36,045 nucleotides of DNA from assembly GCA_947627845.1 (NCBI GenBank), contig CANQXQ010000004.1:1-36045 (forward strand), read 5' to 3'. Of this stretch, positions 24,812-32,121 are shown piece after piece. The translations under genes and the position numbers were made by a program. A model generated the notes under the pieces. It had not been told where the DNA came from. It worked only from the letters and a program-made list of their open reading frames with translations, and made no database searches. Each line of letters starts with the position of its first letter. The first letter of the stretch is position 1. This DNA comes from an uncultured Bacilli bacterium. GTDB taxonomy: Bacteria > Bacillota_I > Bacilli_A > RF39 > UBA660.

Positions 24812-25627
24812 ATGACGTTAAATATGATATGGGAAGTCACGACTAAAATTATTGATATTGGAGTTGTGTGGCTCGTATTCTATTTTATTTTAAAAAATAT
24901 AAAAAATAATATTAAGATGGTTTTAATCTTTAAAGGCGTAATCTTAATCTTAATTATTAAATTATTAAGTGATTTATTAAATTTATATACGGTTGGTATA
25001 ATTTTACAATATTGTTTAGAATGGGGACCTTTAGCTATTATTGTGATCTTCCAACCAGAAATAAGAGGGGTATTAGAATCCATAGGTCGTACCCAATTAC
25101 TCGGTCGTCATAAAATATTAACTATTGATGAAAGAGAAAAAGTAGTTTATGAAATAATGAAAGCCATCGAATACTTTAAACGTAATCGTATTGGGGCTTT
25201 AATAGTTATTGAAAGAGAAATTTCGTTGCAGGAATATATTGAACCGGCGACTAAAATTTATGCCGATTTATCAAGTGACTTATTAGAGACTATTTTCTTC
25301 CCTAATGGACCATTACATGATGGGGGAGTAATACTAGAGGGTGATCGAATTACTTGTGCCGGCGCTATTTTTAAAACTAGCTTAAGTGGTAGTATTTCTA
25401 AGAGATTAGGAACTAGACATAGAGCGGCCTTAGGTATCGCCGAAGAAAGTGATGCCGTTGCTTTAGTAGTTTCCGAAGAGACTGGTCGTTTAAGTATAGC
25501 TTGTGATGGTGAAATAAATTACAATTTAACTTTAGATGAATTTAGAATGTTATTAATTGACTCTCTAAACCCAAAACCTGAAGTATTCTATGAAGCCGAA
25601 AATAAAGAGAGTGATGGTGAAGAATAA
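24812..25627 (+). CDS. cdaA: Diadenylate cyclase CdaA
   Basis: A 271-residue membrane enzyme with three N-terminal helices (about 15-80) and a DAC domain (about 100-235), making c-di-AMP from two ATP. The RHR motif is intact (GTRHRAALG, residues 200-208). The DGA motif reads DGG (PLHDGGVIL, 170-172), a substitution next to the catalytic Asp170. The SEETGRLSIACDGE end of the domain is normal. It overlaps cdaR by one base (TAATG), the conserved regulator pairing; the third member, glmM, is not adjacent. c-di-AMP controls potassium and osmolyte uptake and cell-wall turgor in Firmicutes. Confidence 0.95.
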   Translation: MTLNMIWEVTTKIIDIGVVWLVFYFILKNIKNNIKMVLIFKGVILILIIKLLSDLLNLYTVGIILQYCLEWGPLAIIVIFQPEIRGVLESIGRTQLLGRHKILTIDEREKVVYEIMKAIEYFKRNRIGALIVIEREISLQEYIEPATKIYADLSSDLLETIFFPNGPLHDGGVILEGDRITCAGAIFKTSLSGSISKRLGTRHRAALGIAEESDAVALVVSEETGRLSIACDGEINYNLTLDEFRMLLIDSLNPKPEVFYEAENKESDGEE

Positions 25628-26997
25628 TGAAAAGTATTTTTAATTTTTTTAAGAAACTTATTTTAGGTATTTACCATTTATTAGATAAATTAATTATTAC
25701 TCCCATTAGTAGATTAATTTTTAATATAAGGGAATATTTAAAATCACATAATTTAAAATTAGATTATATTATTAATCGTCCTCATTTTATTATTTATGTT
25801 TCTTTAGTTTTAGCTGTAGTTATGTTTTTATTAATCGATTCGCATGTTATTACTTTAGTAGAATCCGAAGCCGAAGTTTTAACTAATGTTCCAGTTAAAG
25901 CTGATTATAATGAAGAAGCCTATGTCGTCGAGGGTATTCCCAAGACTGTTGATATTGTTTTAATAGGTCGTAAAAGTGATATCTATTTAGCTAAACGTTT
26001 AGGAACTAATATGGTTTTATTAGATTTATCAGATTATACCGCTCGTAGTCAAGCTTATCGGGTTTATCTATCATATACTAAATCCATCGACTCTATTAAT
26101 TATAAATTAGATCCCTCATACGTTTCTGTAACCATTAAAGATAAAATAAGTGTAACTAGAACTATTGATTATGATTTAGTTAATGTTGATTATTTAAATG
26201 AACGTTTAAGTGTTAAAAGTGTTGAACTTGGCAAAAGTGAAGTAGTAGTAAAAGGTAGTGAAGACTCATTAAATAATATTGCTACCGTTAAAGCCTTAAT
26301 CGATTTACGAGATAATAGCTTAAATGATGCCGGAACTTATGATATCGATAATATTCCTATTTTAGCTTATGATAGTAAAGGAAAAATAATTGAAGAAGTA
26401 GAAATTGTCCCCACGACTATGACTGCCAGTATTACATTAGATACATACTCTAAAAGTGTTCCAATAAATGTTTTAACAACGGGTAATCTAGTCACTGGTA
26501 AATCTATTGCCTCTATTTTAATAAATAATCAAAATGCTCATTCTGTCACTATATATGGTGATGAAGAAACCATTAGTGGTATTACTAGTGTTCCTGTAAC
26601 TATTAATGTTGCTGGTCAAGGAGGAAATGGAACTCGTTCTTATAATGTTACGATAAATAAACCAAGTGGAGTAAGAAGTATAAGCGAAACTAAAGCTACA
26701 ATTACTGTAACCTTTGGTGATGAAAAACAAAAAGAAGTTAACATCTCTAATATTTCTTATCAAAATTTAGCTAGTGGTTTAGTTCCTAATATTGTTGGAA
26801 CTGATAGTGTTAATGTTATTGTAAAAGGTGTTCAATCAGTAATAGATGGTGTAACAAGTAGTAATATCAATGCTTATATTGATCTTGAGGGCTATGGTGT
26901 TGGTGAATATGATGTAGAAGTAAAAATAGATAGTAAAGATCCTCGTATAAAATATGTTGTATCATCAACAGTAAAGGTTCGTATCACCAATGATTAA
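25627..26997 (+). CDS. cdaR: CdaR/YbbR-domain regulator of CdaA
   Basis: A 456-residue protein with one membrane helix at about 53-70 (FIIYVSLVLAVVMFLLI) and an extracellular region of about four YbbR repeats (for example LNERLSVKSVELGKSEVVVKG and the later VNVIVKGVQSVIDGV). In Bacillus and Listeria it binds and modulates CdaA. The start codon overlaps the cdaA stop. The cytoplasmic part before the helix is longer than usual, about 50 residues. A strong terminator overlaps the end. Confidence 0.92.
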   Translation: MKSIFNFFKKLILGIYHLLDKLIITPISRLIFNIREYLKSHNLKLDYIINRPHFIIYVSLVLAVVMFLLIDSHVITLVESEAEVLTNVPVKADYNEEAYVVEGIPKTVDIVLIGRKSDIYLAKRLGTNMVLLDLSDYTARSQAYRVYLSYTKSIDSINYKLDPSYVSVTIKDKISVTRTIDYDLVNVDYLNERLSVKSVELGKSEVVVKGSEDSLNNIATVKALIDLRDNSLNDAGTYDIDNIPILAYDSKGKIIEEVEIVPTTMTASITLDTYSKSVPINVLTTGNLVTGKSIASILINNQNAHSVTIYGDEETISGITSVPVTINVAGQGGNGTRSYNVTINKPSGVRSISETKATITVTFGDEKQKEVNISNISYQNLASGLVPNIVGTDSVNVIVKGVQSVIDGVTSSNINAYIDLEGYGVGEYDVEVKIDSKDPRIKYVVSSTVKVRITND

Positions 26998-27009
26998 CGA
27001 ACCTTTTTT
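26973..27009 (+). terminator. Intrinsic terminator of cdaA-cdaR
   Basis: AAAGGTTCG (26973-26981), 16-base loop, CGAACCTTT (26998-27006), T-run to 27009. The left arm is coding. Confidence 0.85.
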
Positions 27010-27012
27010 ATA

Positions 27013-27041
27013 TTTTCATAACTTAAAGTTTATGTTATACT
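27013..27041 (+). promoter_or_regulatory. Promoter of the three-way-junction RNA
   Basis: TTTTCA (27013-27018), 17 bases, TATACT (27036-27041) with TGT before it (extended -10). The predicted start at about 27048 coincides with the first paired base of the RNA. Confidence 0.5.
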
Positions 27042-27047
27042 AAATAT

Positions 27048-27153
27048 AGGTAAGCGTTAGGAAACTGACGTCTACTTAATGGTTTAAGTGGACGCTTATA
27101 CCAATATTATTACTGTTCGAACAATAATAATAAATGGTTTAGGCGCCTTTTTT
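27048..27153 (+). ncRNA. Candidate structured small RNA with compact three-way junction
   Basis: GGTAAGC (27049-27055) pairs with GCTTATACC (27094-27102, two-base bulge). Inside it are two hairpins with no unpaired bases between them: GTTAG-GAAA-CTGAC (27056-27069, GNRA loop) and GTCTACTT-AATGGTTT-AAGTGGAC (27070-27093). A fourth hairpin with a TCGA loop (27105-27132) and GGCGCC plus six T (27142-27153) follow. The 9-mer AATGGTTTA occurs both in the second loop and at 27133-27141. There is no ORF, and no gene lies downstream on this strand, so this is not a leader of a neighbour. I do not match it to a known RNA family. Confidence 0.5.
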
Positions 27154-27161
27154 AGCATAAT

Positions 27162-27186
27162 AAAAAAGCCCCATAAAGGCTTTCTT
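27162..27186. terminator. Bidirectional terminator-like hairpin
   Basis: AAAGCC (27165-27170) pairs with GGCTTT (27178-27183) around a 7-base loop. The minus strand has the longer T-run (from the A-run 27159-27164), and the plus strand reads CTTTT. It could end the small RNA from the left and a minus-strand transcript from the right. Confidence 0.6.
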
Positions 27187-27304
27187 TTCGTCAAAAAAAC
27201 ATTTAACTTTTGCTTGAATTAGTAGAATTTGATATTAGTTAAGTAAAGGAAGTATATCAAAGAATGGAAAAGAATATTCAAACAAATTAAATGTTCGATT
27301 GTGT

Positions 27305-27333
27305 ATACTACTACAAAAAATATATTTTGTCAA
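27305..27333 (-). promoter_or_regulatory. Orphan minus-strand promoter
   Basis: On the minus strand TTGACA (27328-27333), 17 bases, TAGTAT (27305-27310). It points away from rodA toward the hairpin at 27162-27186, giving a putative transcript of about 135 nt without an evident ORF. Confidence 0.4.
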
Positions 27334-27350
27334 GTATAAATTACAAAAAA

Positions 27351-28451
27351 TTACAATTTTTTTTGATAAGCCAAAATACCCAGGAATAAAAAATAAACAA
27401 TAATATTAGTCCCGCCATAACTAACAAATGGTAAGGGAAGTCCAATAATGGGAAATAAACCCAAATTCATACCGATATTCTGTAATTGAGCAAATAAGAA
27501 CATCATTAAAAAGCCAGCCAAAAACATTTTATCTTTTACTTTTTTATTATCAAATAAATTATATAAAAAATAAATATCTAAAACTAAAAAGGCCAACAAA
27601 ATAACAATAAAGCTAATAAATCCCAGATTACTAATGGAAAGAGCTATAATAAAATCCGTCGGAGCTTCTGGAATATAAACAAAATTATTATTACTAAAAA
27701 GACTGGAAGAACCTATAGCAATTAAAGCTCTATCTAATTGAAAAGAGTCTTTATTAACAAAAGTAAGTATTCGGTCAATTCGGTAAAAAAAGCTTGTTCC
27801 AAAAATTTTAATTAAAATATCTTTATTAAAATAATAAGCAAAACCAAGACTTCCCAATAATAATATTAAACCTAAACCAATAATAATATACCACCATTTA
27901 TTAATCTTAAAAACCAGTATCGTCCCGAGCATAATTAAAAAATAAATAATTATAGCTCCAGTATCTGGTTCCAAAAAAACAAATAAAGATGGAATAAGCG
28001 TTATAAAAAAGGCTTTAAGTAAAAATTTTAATTCCCCCTTAAAAGTATGAATGTGCTCATCACTAAGTATTTGGGCTAAATATAAAGTAAGCGTAAATTT
28101 CATAAGTTCGCTAGGCTGAAAAGAAAAGAAATGAAAATCAAACCATGCCCGAGATCCATTAACCGTTTTACCTATAAATAAAACTAAAATTAATAATAAG
28201 ACATTAAAATAATAAAAATATTTACTATATTTATAAAGTATATTTGGCTTAATTATTTTAATTAAAAACATACTTAAAAAACCTAATATAAACCATATTA
28301 ATTGTTTACTAAAATAACTTTTATAAAAAGTATTATTAATTCCAACTATATACATATTAATTAAAGAAATAATAAGTAAGACTATAATTGGTATAAATAA
28401 AAATAAATAATTTCCTAATTTTTTTGTTTTCATATTTTTATTATGTTTCAA
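27351..28451 (-). CDS. RodA/FtsW/SpoVE-family peptidoglycan glycosyltransferase (SEDS)
   Basis: A 366-residue membrane protein with about ten helices. It carries SEDS landmarks: NGSRAWFDFHFFSFQPSELMKF, LEPDTGAII, APTDFIIALSISNLGF and the C-terminal PFVSYGGTNIIVYFLFLGIL. SEDS proteins polymerise lipid II with a partner class B PBP. The motif form and lack of a long C-terminal tail favour RodA over FtsW, but I cannot decide. The start is unclear: TTG 28451 is the longest choice and ATG 28433 an alternative; neither has a recognisable SD, and an extended -10 (TGA TATAAA on the minus strand) lies close upstream. It is divergent from the small gene at 28494. Confidence 0.85.
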   Translation of the reverse strand: MKHNKNMKTKKLGNYLFLFIPIIVLLIISLINMYIVGINNTFYKSYFSKQLIWFILGFLSMFLIKIIKPNILYKYSKYFYYFNVLLLILVLFIGKTVNGSRAWFDFHFFSFQPSELMKFTLTLYLAQILSDEHIHTFKGELKFLLKAFFITLIPSLFVFLEPDTGAIIIYFLIMLGTILVFKINKWWYIIIGLGLILLLGSLGFAYYFNKDILIKIFGTSFFYRIDRILTFVNKDSFQLDRALIAIGSSSLFSNNNFVYIPEAPTDFIIALSISNLGFISFIVILLAFLVLDIYFLYNLFDNKKVKDKMFLAGFLMMFLFAQLQNIGMNLGLFPIIGLPLPFVSYGGTNIIVYFLFLGILAYQKKL

Positions 28452-28493
28452 AATTAGATTTATATCATAAAATATTATAGAGGTGTATCTATA

Positions 28494-28784
28494 ATGAATA
28501 AAAATTTACCTAGAGTATATGTAAGTCCTATTAATAAAGAGTTAAGAAACAATAAAGATGTTTTTTATAGTTCTGAGTCCCGCCATGAAAGTAATATCAA
28601 TATTCCTCAAAAAATCAATGAAATTTTTGCCAACCCCCACCATGTTTATAAAAGTAAAGTTCATATAACTACTAAAGATAATAGTTTTGATACTGTAATT
28701 GTTGGTCAAAATAATCATGAATTATTAACATTAGACGGTTCTCGTATTAATATAAATGATTTAATTGATATTGAAAGAATATAA
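28494..28784 (+). CDS. Small beta-rich protein, unknown
   Basis: A 96-residue cytoplasmic protein preceded by GAGGTG (28480-28485). The first 45 residues look disordered; the rest forms strands (KVHITTKDNSFDTVIVGQNN, then HELLTLDGSRININDLIDIE) like a small barrel of Sm/SH3 type. Weak resemblance to the C-terminal half of the spore protein GerQ is noted but not enough to name it. Divergent from rodA; no stop-overlap partner. Confidence 0.65.
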   Translation: MNKNLPRVYVSPINKELRNNKDVFYSSESRHESNINIPQKINEIFANPHHVYKSKVHITTKDNSFDTVIVGQNNHELLTLDGSRININDLIDIERI

Positions 28785-28794
28785 AACCTGATTT

Positions 28795-28823
28795 TTGACA
28801 AAAAGTTAAAACTATGTTAAAAT
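28795..28823 (+). promoter_or_regulatory. Promoter of the glucosaminidase gene
   Basis: TTGACA (28795-28800), 17 bases, TAAAAT (28818-28823) with TGT before the -10. The predicted start is at about 28830, where a 5' hairpin TACTTC-gccaa-GAAGTA (28829-28845) begins; GGGGG (28848-28852) is the ribosome site. The hairpin may protect the mRNA 5' end. Confidence 0.75.
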
Positions 28824-28857
28824 TAAAATACTTCGCCAAGAAGTACAGGGGGATTAA

Positions 28858-29424
28858 ATGAAACAATATTTAATAAAAATGTTTTGTTACTGTGTTTTAA
28901 TAAGTGTTATATTTACGTTAGTAAAAATAAATGATAAAAAAGTTTTAACTCATTCTTATATTATAAATACTATTGCAACCCAAAGTAGTGTTCCATCCAG
29001 TATTTATGATAATATGATTGTCTATGATGGTTTATCTTTAAATGATTTAAGTTTAAAAATTGATCATGTTCTTAATTCTACATTAGCTGGGTATGGCAAA
29101 ACTATTGCTACTCTTGCTTTAGAAAATGATGTTGATCCACTTATTGCTACATCAATTATTTTAGTAGAAACTGGTTGTAAGTGGAATTGCAGTTATTTAG
29201 CTAAAAATTGTTATAATTTTGGCGGAATGAAAGGTAAAGGCTGTGGTTCTTATGCTAAATTTGCTTCACTAGATGCTGGACTTGAAGCTTTTATAAATAA
29301 CTTATCTAAAAATTATTTTCAAAAAGGCTTAACTACACCGGAAGCTATAAACACTAAATATGCCGAAAATCCTAATTGGCATAATGATATTAATTATTAT
29401 ATTAATTTAATTAAAGCAAGTTAA
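28858..29424 (+). CDS. Exported glucosaminidase-like peptidoglycan hydrolase
   Basis: A 188-residue protein with an N-terminal signal or anchor helix (MFCYCVLISVIFTLV) and a lysozyme-like domain from about residue 75. The catalytic Glu104 is in ILVETGCKWN, followed by NCYNFGGMKG and the YAKFASLDAGLEAF segment typical of the GH73/LytG-type N-acetylglucosaminidase family. It would cut glycan strands of peptidoglycan outside the membrane. Four cysteines (107, 111, 118, 129) cluster around the active site, enough for two disulfides, unusual in this family of Firmicutes enzymes. It lacks LysM or SH3 binding repeats. A terminator overlaps the stop. Confidence 0.82.
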   Translation: MKQYLIKMFCYCVLISVIFTLVKINDKKVLTHSYIINTIATQSSVPSSIYDNMIVYDGLSLNDLSLKIDHVLNSTLAGYGKTIATLALENDVDPLIATSIILVETGCKWNCSYLAKNCYNFGGMKGKGCGSYAKFASLDAGLEAFINNLSKNYFQKGLTTPEAINTKYAENPNWHNDINYYINLIKAS

Positions 29425-29440
29425 TTGCTTTTTTATTTTT
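29413..29440 (+). terminator. Intrinsic terminator of the glucosaminidase gene
   Basis: AAAGCAA (29413-29419), loop GTTAA, TTGCTTT (29425-29431), then T-rich to about 29440. The right arm TTGCTT also serves as the possible -35 of murD. Confidence 0.75.
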
Positions 29441-29453
29441 TTTAGAATATAAT
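29425..29453 (+). promoter_or_regulatory. Possible promoter of murD, overlapping the terminator
   Basis: TTGCTT (29425-29430), 17 bases, TATAAT (29448-29453). GGTGAT (29461-29466) and ATG 29471 follow within 18 bases. Confidence 0.45.
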
Positions 29454-29470
29454 AAATTTAGGTGATACAA

Positions 29471-30790
29471 ATGTATAAAGGTAAAAAAATATTTATATTA
29501 GGGATGGCCAAAAGTGGGTATGAAGTTGCCAAACTTTTAGTAAAAGATCAAAATGAAATAATTATAAGTGATCAAAAAGATCAAGATGAAGCTAAACTTG
29601 CAGAACTAAATGCTTTAGGAATTAAATTTATTAAATCCAATGAACCGGAAAGCTTACTTGATAACAGTTTTGATGTTTTAATTAAAAATCCTGCCGTATT
29701 TCCCTATCACCCTTGCGTAAAAAAAGCCGAAGCTTTAAAAATCCCGGTTGTAAATGAAATGGAGGTCGCATATCATTATTTACCTAAAAATACTAAAATA
29801 ATTGGTATTACTGGTTCTAATGGTAAAACCACCACGACTACAATAATTTATGAAGTATTAAAAAAAGCTGGTGTAAATGTTATTTTAGGTGGTAATATTG
29901 GCATACCTTTATCTCAAATAGTAAGAGAAATAAAAAAAAATGATTTGCTTTTACTCGAAATATCTGATCATCAATTAAATGATTTTAAAGATTTTAAAAC
30001 TAATATTAGTATTGTTACTAATATTTGTCCAACTCATCTAGATTTTCATGGTTCCTACGAAGCTTATAAAAATGTTAAGAAAAAAATCTTTGACCATCAT
30101 AAAAAAAGTGATATTGCTATAGTTAATAAAGCTAGTGTTGATGCTTATGATATAGCCCGAAATATTAAATCTAAAAAATATTATTTTAATGATGAAAATA
30201 ATTATCTAAAAGATGGTATTATTTATGTTAATAAAGAAGCAGTTATTAACACTAAAGATATTTTACTTAAAGGGGAACATAACTACGAAAATATTTTAAC
30301 CATGTTAGTATTATTAAATATTTTACAAATTGATTATAAATATGCAAAAGAAGTTTTAAAAGATTTTAAAGGAGTAGAACATCGTATTGAATATGTTAGA
30401 ACTATAAATGGTGTAGCTTATTATAATGATTCGAAATCTACTAACCCCACCGCGACTGTTACGGCTTTAAAAAGCTTTAATTCTCATATTCATTTAATAT
30501 TAGGGGGTATGGATCGTAATCAAGAATTTACGGATTTAATACCTTATTTAAATCGTTTAACTAAAATTTATGCTATAGGGGAAGTAAGAAATCGCATCAT
30601 TGATTTTTGTAACCAAAATAATGTCCCTTATGAAGAACATGAATTTCTAAAAGAAGCTTTAGCTAGTATAAATAAAAATGTTCAAGCAGGCGATATTGTT
30701 TTATTAAGTCCAGCCTCTGCTTCTTGGGATCAATATGCGAAATTTGAAGATCGTGGCGATGAATTTAAAAAAATAGTTAATGAACTTTAA
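29471..30790 (+). CDS. murD: UDP-N-acetylmuramoylalanine--D-glutamate ligase
   Basis: A 439-residue Mur ligase adding D-glutamate to UDP-MurNAc-L-Ala in the cytoplasm. It has the N-terminal Rossmann start FILGMAKSGYEVAKLL, the ATP loop TGSNGKT (114-120), TNICPTHLDFHGSYEAY, and the C-terminal NDSKSTNPTATVTAL and LSPASASWDQYAKFEDRGDEF blocks specific to MurD. ATG 29471 is preferred; GTG 29462 is part of the SD GGTGAT. It is alone here rather than in a dcw cluster. A terminator overlaps the stop. Confidence 0.96.
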   Translation: MYKGKKIFILGMAKSGYEVAKLLVKDQNEIIISDQKDQDEAKLAELNALGIKFIKSNEPESLLDNSFDVLIKNPAVFPYHPCVKKAEALKIPVVNEMEVAYHYLPKNTKIIGITGSNGKTTTTTIIYEVLKKAGVNVILGGNIGIPLSQIVREIKKNDLLLLEISDHQLNDFKDFKTNISIVTNICPTHLDFHGSYEAYKNVKKKIFDHHKKSDIAIVNKASVDAYDIARNIKSKKYYFNDENNYLKDGIIYVNKEAVINTKDILLKGEHNYENILTMLVLLNILQIDYKYAKEVLKDFKGVEHRIEYVRTINGVAYYNDSKSTNPTATVTALKSFNSHIHLILGGMDRNQEFTDLIPYLNRLTKIYAIGEVRNRIIDFCNQNNVPYEEHEFLKEALASINKNVQAGDIVLLSPASASWDQYAKFEDRGDEFKKIVNEL

Positions 30791-30800
30791 CTCTTTTTTT
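30775..30800 (+). terminator. Intrinsic terminator of murD
   Basis: AGTTAA (30775-30780), loop TGAACT, TTAACT (30787-30792), then C and seven T to 30800. Confidence 0.7.
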
Positions 30801-30806
30801 GCTTTC

Positions 30807-30835
30807 TTTACAAAATCTTACTTTTTTGTTATACT
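30807..30835 (+). promoter_or_regulatory. Promoter of rlmB-sigH
   Basis: TTTACA (30807-30812), 17 bases, TATACT (30830-30835) with TGT before it. GGTGAT (30842-30847) and GTG 30853 follow, leaving a leader of about 11 bases. Confidence 0.65.
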
Positions 30836-30852
30836 TACTTTGGTGATAAAAC

Positions 30853-31533
30853 GTGCTTGTATGTGGTAAAAATGTCTTAAAAGAAACTCCAATTAATAAA
30901 ATTCATAAAGTTTACTTAAAAGAAAATTTTAAAGCTCAAGATATAATTGAATACTTAAAAACCCATAAAATTCATTATGAATTTGTTCCATCTTTTCGTT
31001 TAGATAAAATGGTCGAGGGTGTTCATCAAGGTATTGTAATAGATATTGATGATTTTACTTATTCCTCTTTAGATGAAGTTTATGATGAAGATTTTATTGT
31101 CTGTCTAGATCATTTAGAAGATCCCCATAATTTAGGAGCCATTATCAGAACTTGTGAATGTGCTGGGATTAAAAGTATAATTATTCCTAAAGATCGAAGT
31201 ATTAGAGTTAATGAAACTGTAATGAAAATTAGCGCGGGGGCAATAAATAATATTAAAATTGTTTTAGTAAGTAATATCAATAATGCTTTAAAAAAACTTC
31301 AAGAAAAATATTTCTTTGTTTATACCGCGGACATGGATGGTAAAGATTATATGACTATTGATTATGCTTCTAAAAAAGTATTAGTAATTGGGGCTGAGGG
31401 CTCGGGAGTTAGTAAATTAACTAAAGAAATAAGTGATGAAATAATAAGTATTCCTATGTATGGTAAAATAAATTCTCTAAATGCTAGTGTTTCCGCGGCT
31501 ATATTAATTTATGGCATGATAAGGACCAAATAA
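30853..31533 (+). CDS. rlmB: 23S rRNA 2'-O-methyltransferase RlmB/TrmH family
   Basis: A 226-residue SPOUT methyltransferase that begins at GTG with GGTGAT upstream. The N-terminal substrate-binding part (about 1-70) is followed by the three SPOUT motifs: DPHNLGAIIRT (Asn93, Arg99), VLVIGAEGSGVSKL, and IPMYGKINSLNASVSAA, which bind S-adenosylmethionine in a knot. In E. coli RlmB methylates G2251 of 23S rRNA. It is about 20 residues shorter than the usual RlmB. It overlaps the sigma factor gene by one base (TAATG). In Bacillus the same gene precedes yacP and sigH, so yacP is lost here. Confidence 0.92.
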   Translation: MLVCGKNVLKETPINKIHKVYLKENFKAQDIIEYLKTHKIHYEFVPSFRLDKMVEGVHQGIVIDIDDFTYSSLDEVYDEDFIVCLDHLEDPHNLGAIIRTCECAGIKSIIIPKDRSIRVNETVMKISAGAINNIKIVLVSNINNALKKLQEKYFFVYTADMDGKDYMTIDYASKKVLVIGAEGSGVSKLTKEISDEIISIPMYGKINSLNASVSAAILIYGMIRTK

Positions 31534-32090
31534 TGACTCAAGAAATAGATATACTATATGATAAATATAAATATATAGTTGATATATTAATGCATAAATA
31601 TCATAAACTAGCTTTAAAATATGATATTGATTTAAAAGAATTAGAGCAGGAAGCTTACTATGCTTTTACGGATGCTCTCAAAAATTTTGATGAATCCAAG
31701 AATATTTTGTTAAGTACTTTTATTTCTTTATGTGTTGATCGGCGTTTAAAAAATATAATTCGTAATAATAGTAATAAAAAAGCTCAAACTTTAAATAATG
31801 CTTATTCTCTTGATTATGATTATAATGAAGAGGGGATTACCCTAAAAGATTTAATAAGTGATGATTATGAATTTGAACCTTTAAATAAATTAACTCTTAA
31901 AGAAGATTATGAAGAACTAATAACTAATATCAAAGAGAGTTTGTCCCTTACCGAATATGAAGTATTTTGTTATATTATAAATGATTTTGATTACCAAACT
32001 ATTGCTTTACTTACTAATCATAATGCTAAACAAGTTGATAATACTATTCAAAGAATTAAACATAAAATAAGAGATATTATTAAGGAATAA
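31533..32090 (+). CDS. Sigma-70 family factor, SigH-like
   Basis: A 185-residue protein with the region-2 segment DLKELEQEAYYAFTDALKNFDESKNILLSTFISLCVDRRLKN and a C-terminal region-4 helix-turn-helix (SLTEYEVFCYIINDFDYQTIALLTNHNAKQVDNTIQRIKHKIR), in pieces as read here. Length and position after rlmB match sigH of Bacillus, which directs early stationary-phase and sporulation genes. No anti-sigma gene is adjacent. The target regulon here is unknown. The gene ends convergently inside the last 11 bases of the radical SAM gene. Confidence 0.85.
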   Translation: MTQEIDILYDKYKYIVDILMHKYHKLALKYDIDLKELEQEAYYAFTDALKNFDESKNILLSTFISLCVDRRLKNIIRNNSNKKAQTLNNAYSLDYDYNEEGITLKDLISDDYEFEPLNKLTLKEDYEELITNIKESLSLTEYEVFCYIINDFDYQTIALLTNHNAKQVDNTIQRIKHKIRDIIKE

Positions 32091-32121
32091 CTTTATCTCC
32101 CTGATAAATATCTCTTTTTTT
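32071..32121 (+). terminator. Possible terminator of rlmB-sigH
   Basis: GAGATATT (32071-32078) pairs with AATATCTC (32107-32114), loop of 28 bases, followed by seven T (32115-32121). The long loop makes it uncertain. Confidence 0.4.

Noticed and set aside
27056-27093. Hammerhead-like core (GAAAC and CTGAC) in the small RNA
   Set aside because: The CUGANGA core is not complete (CTGACGT) and the parts are explained by plain hairpins.
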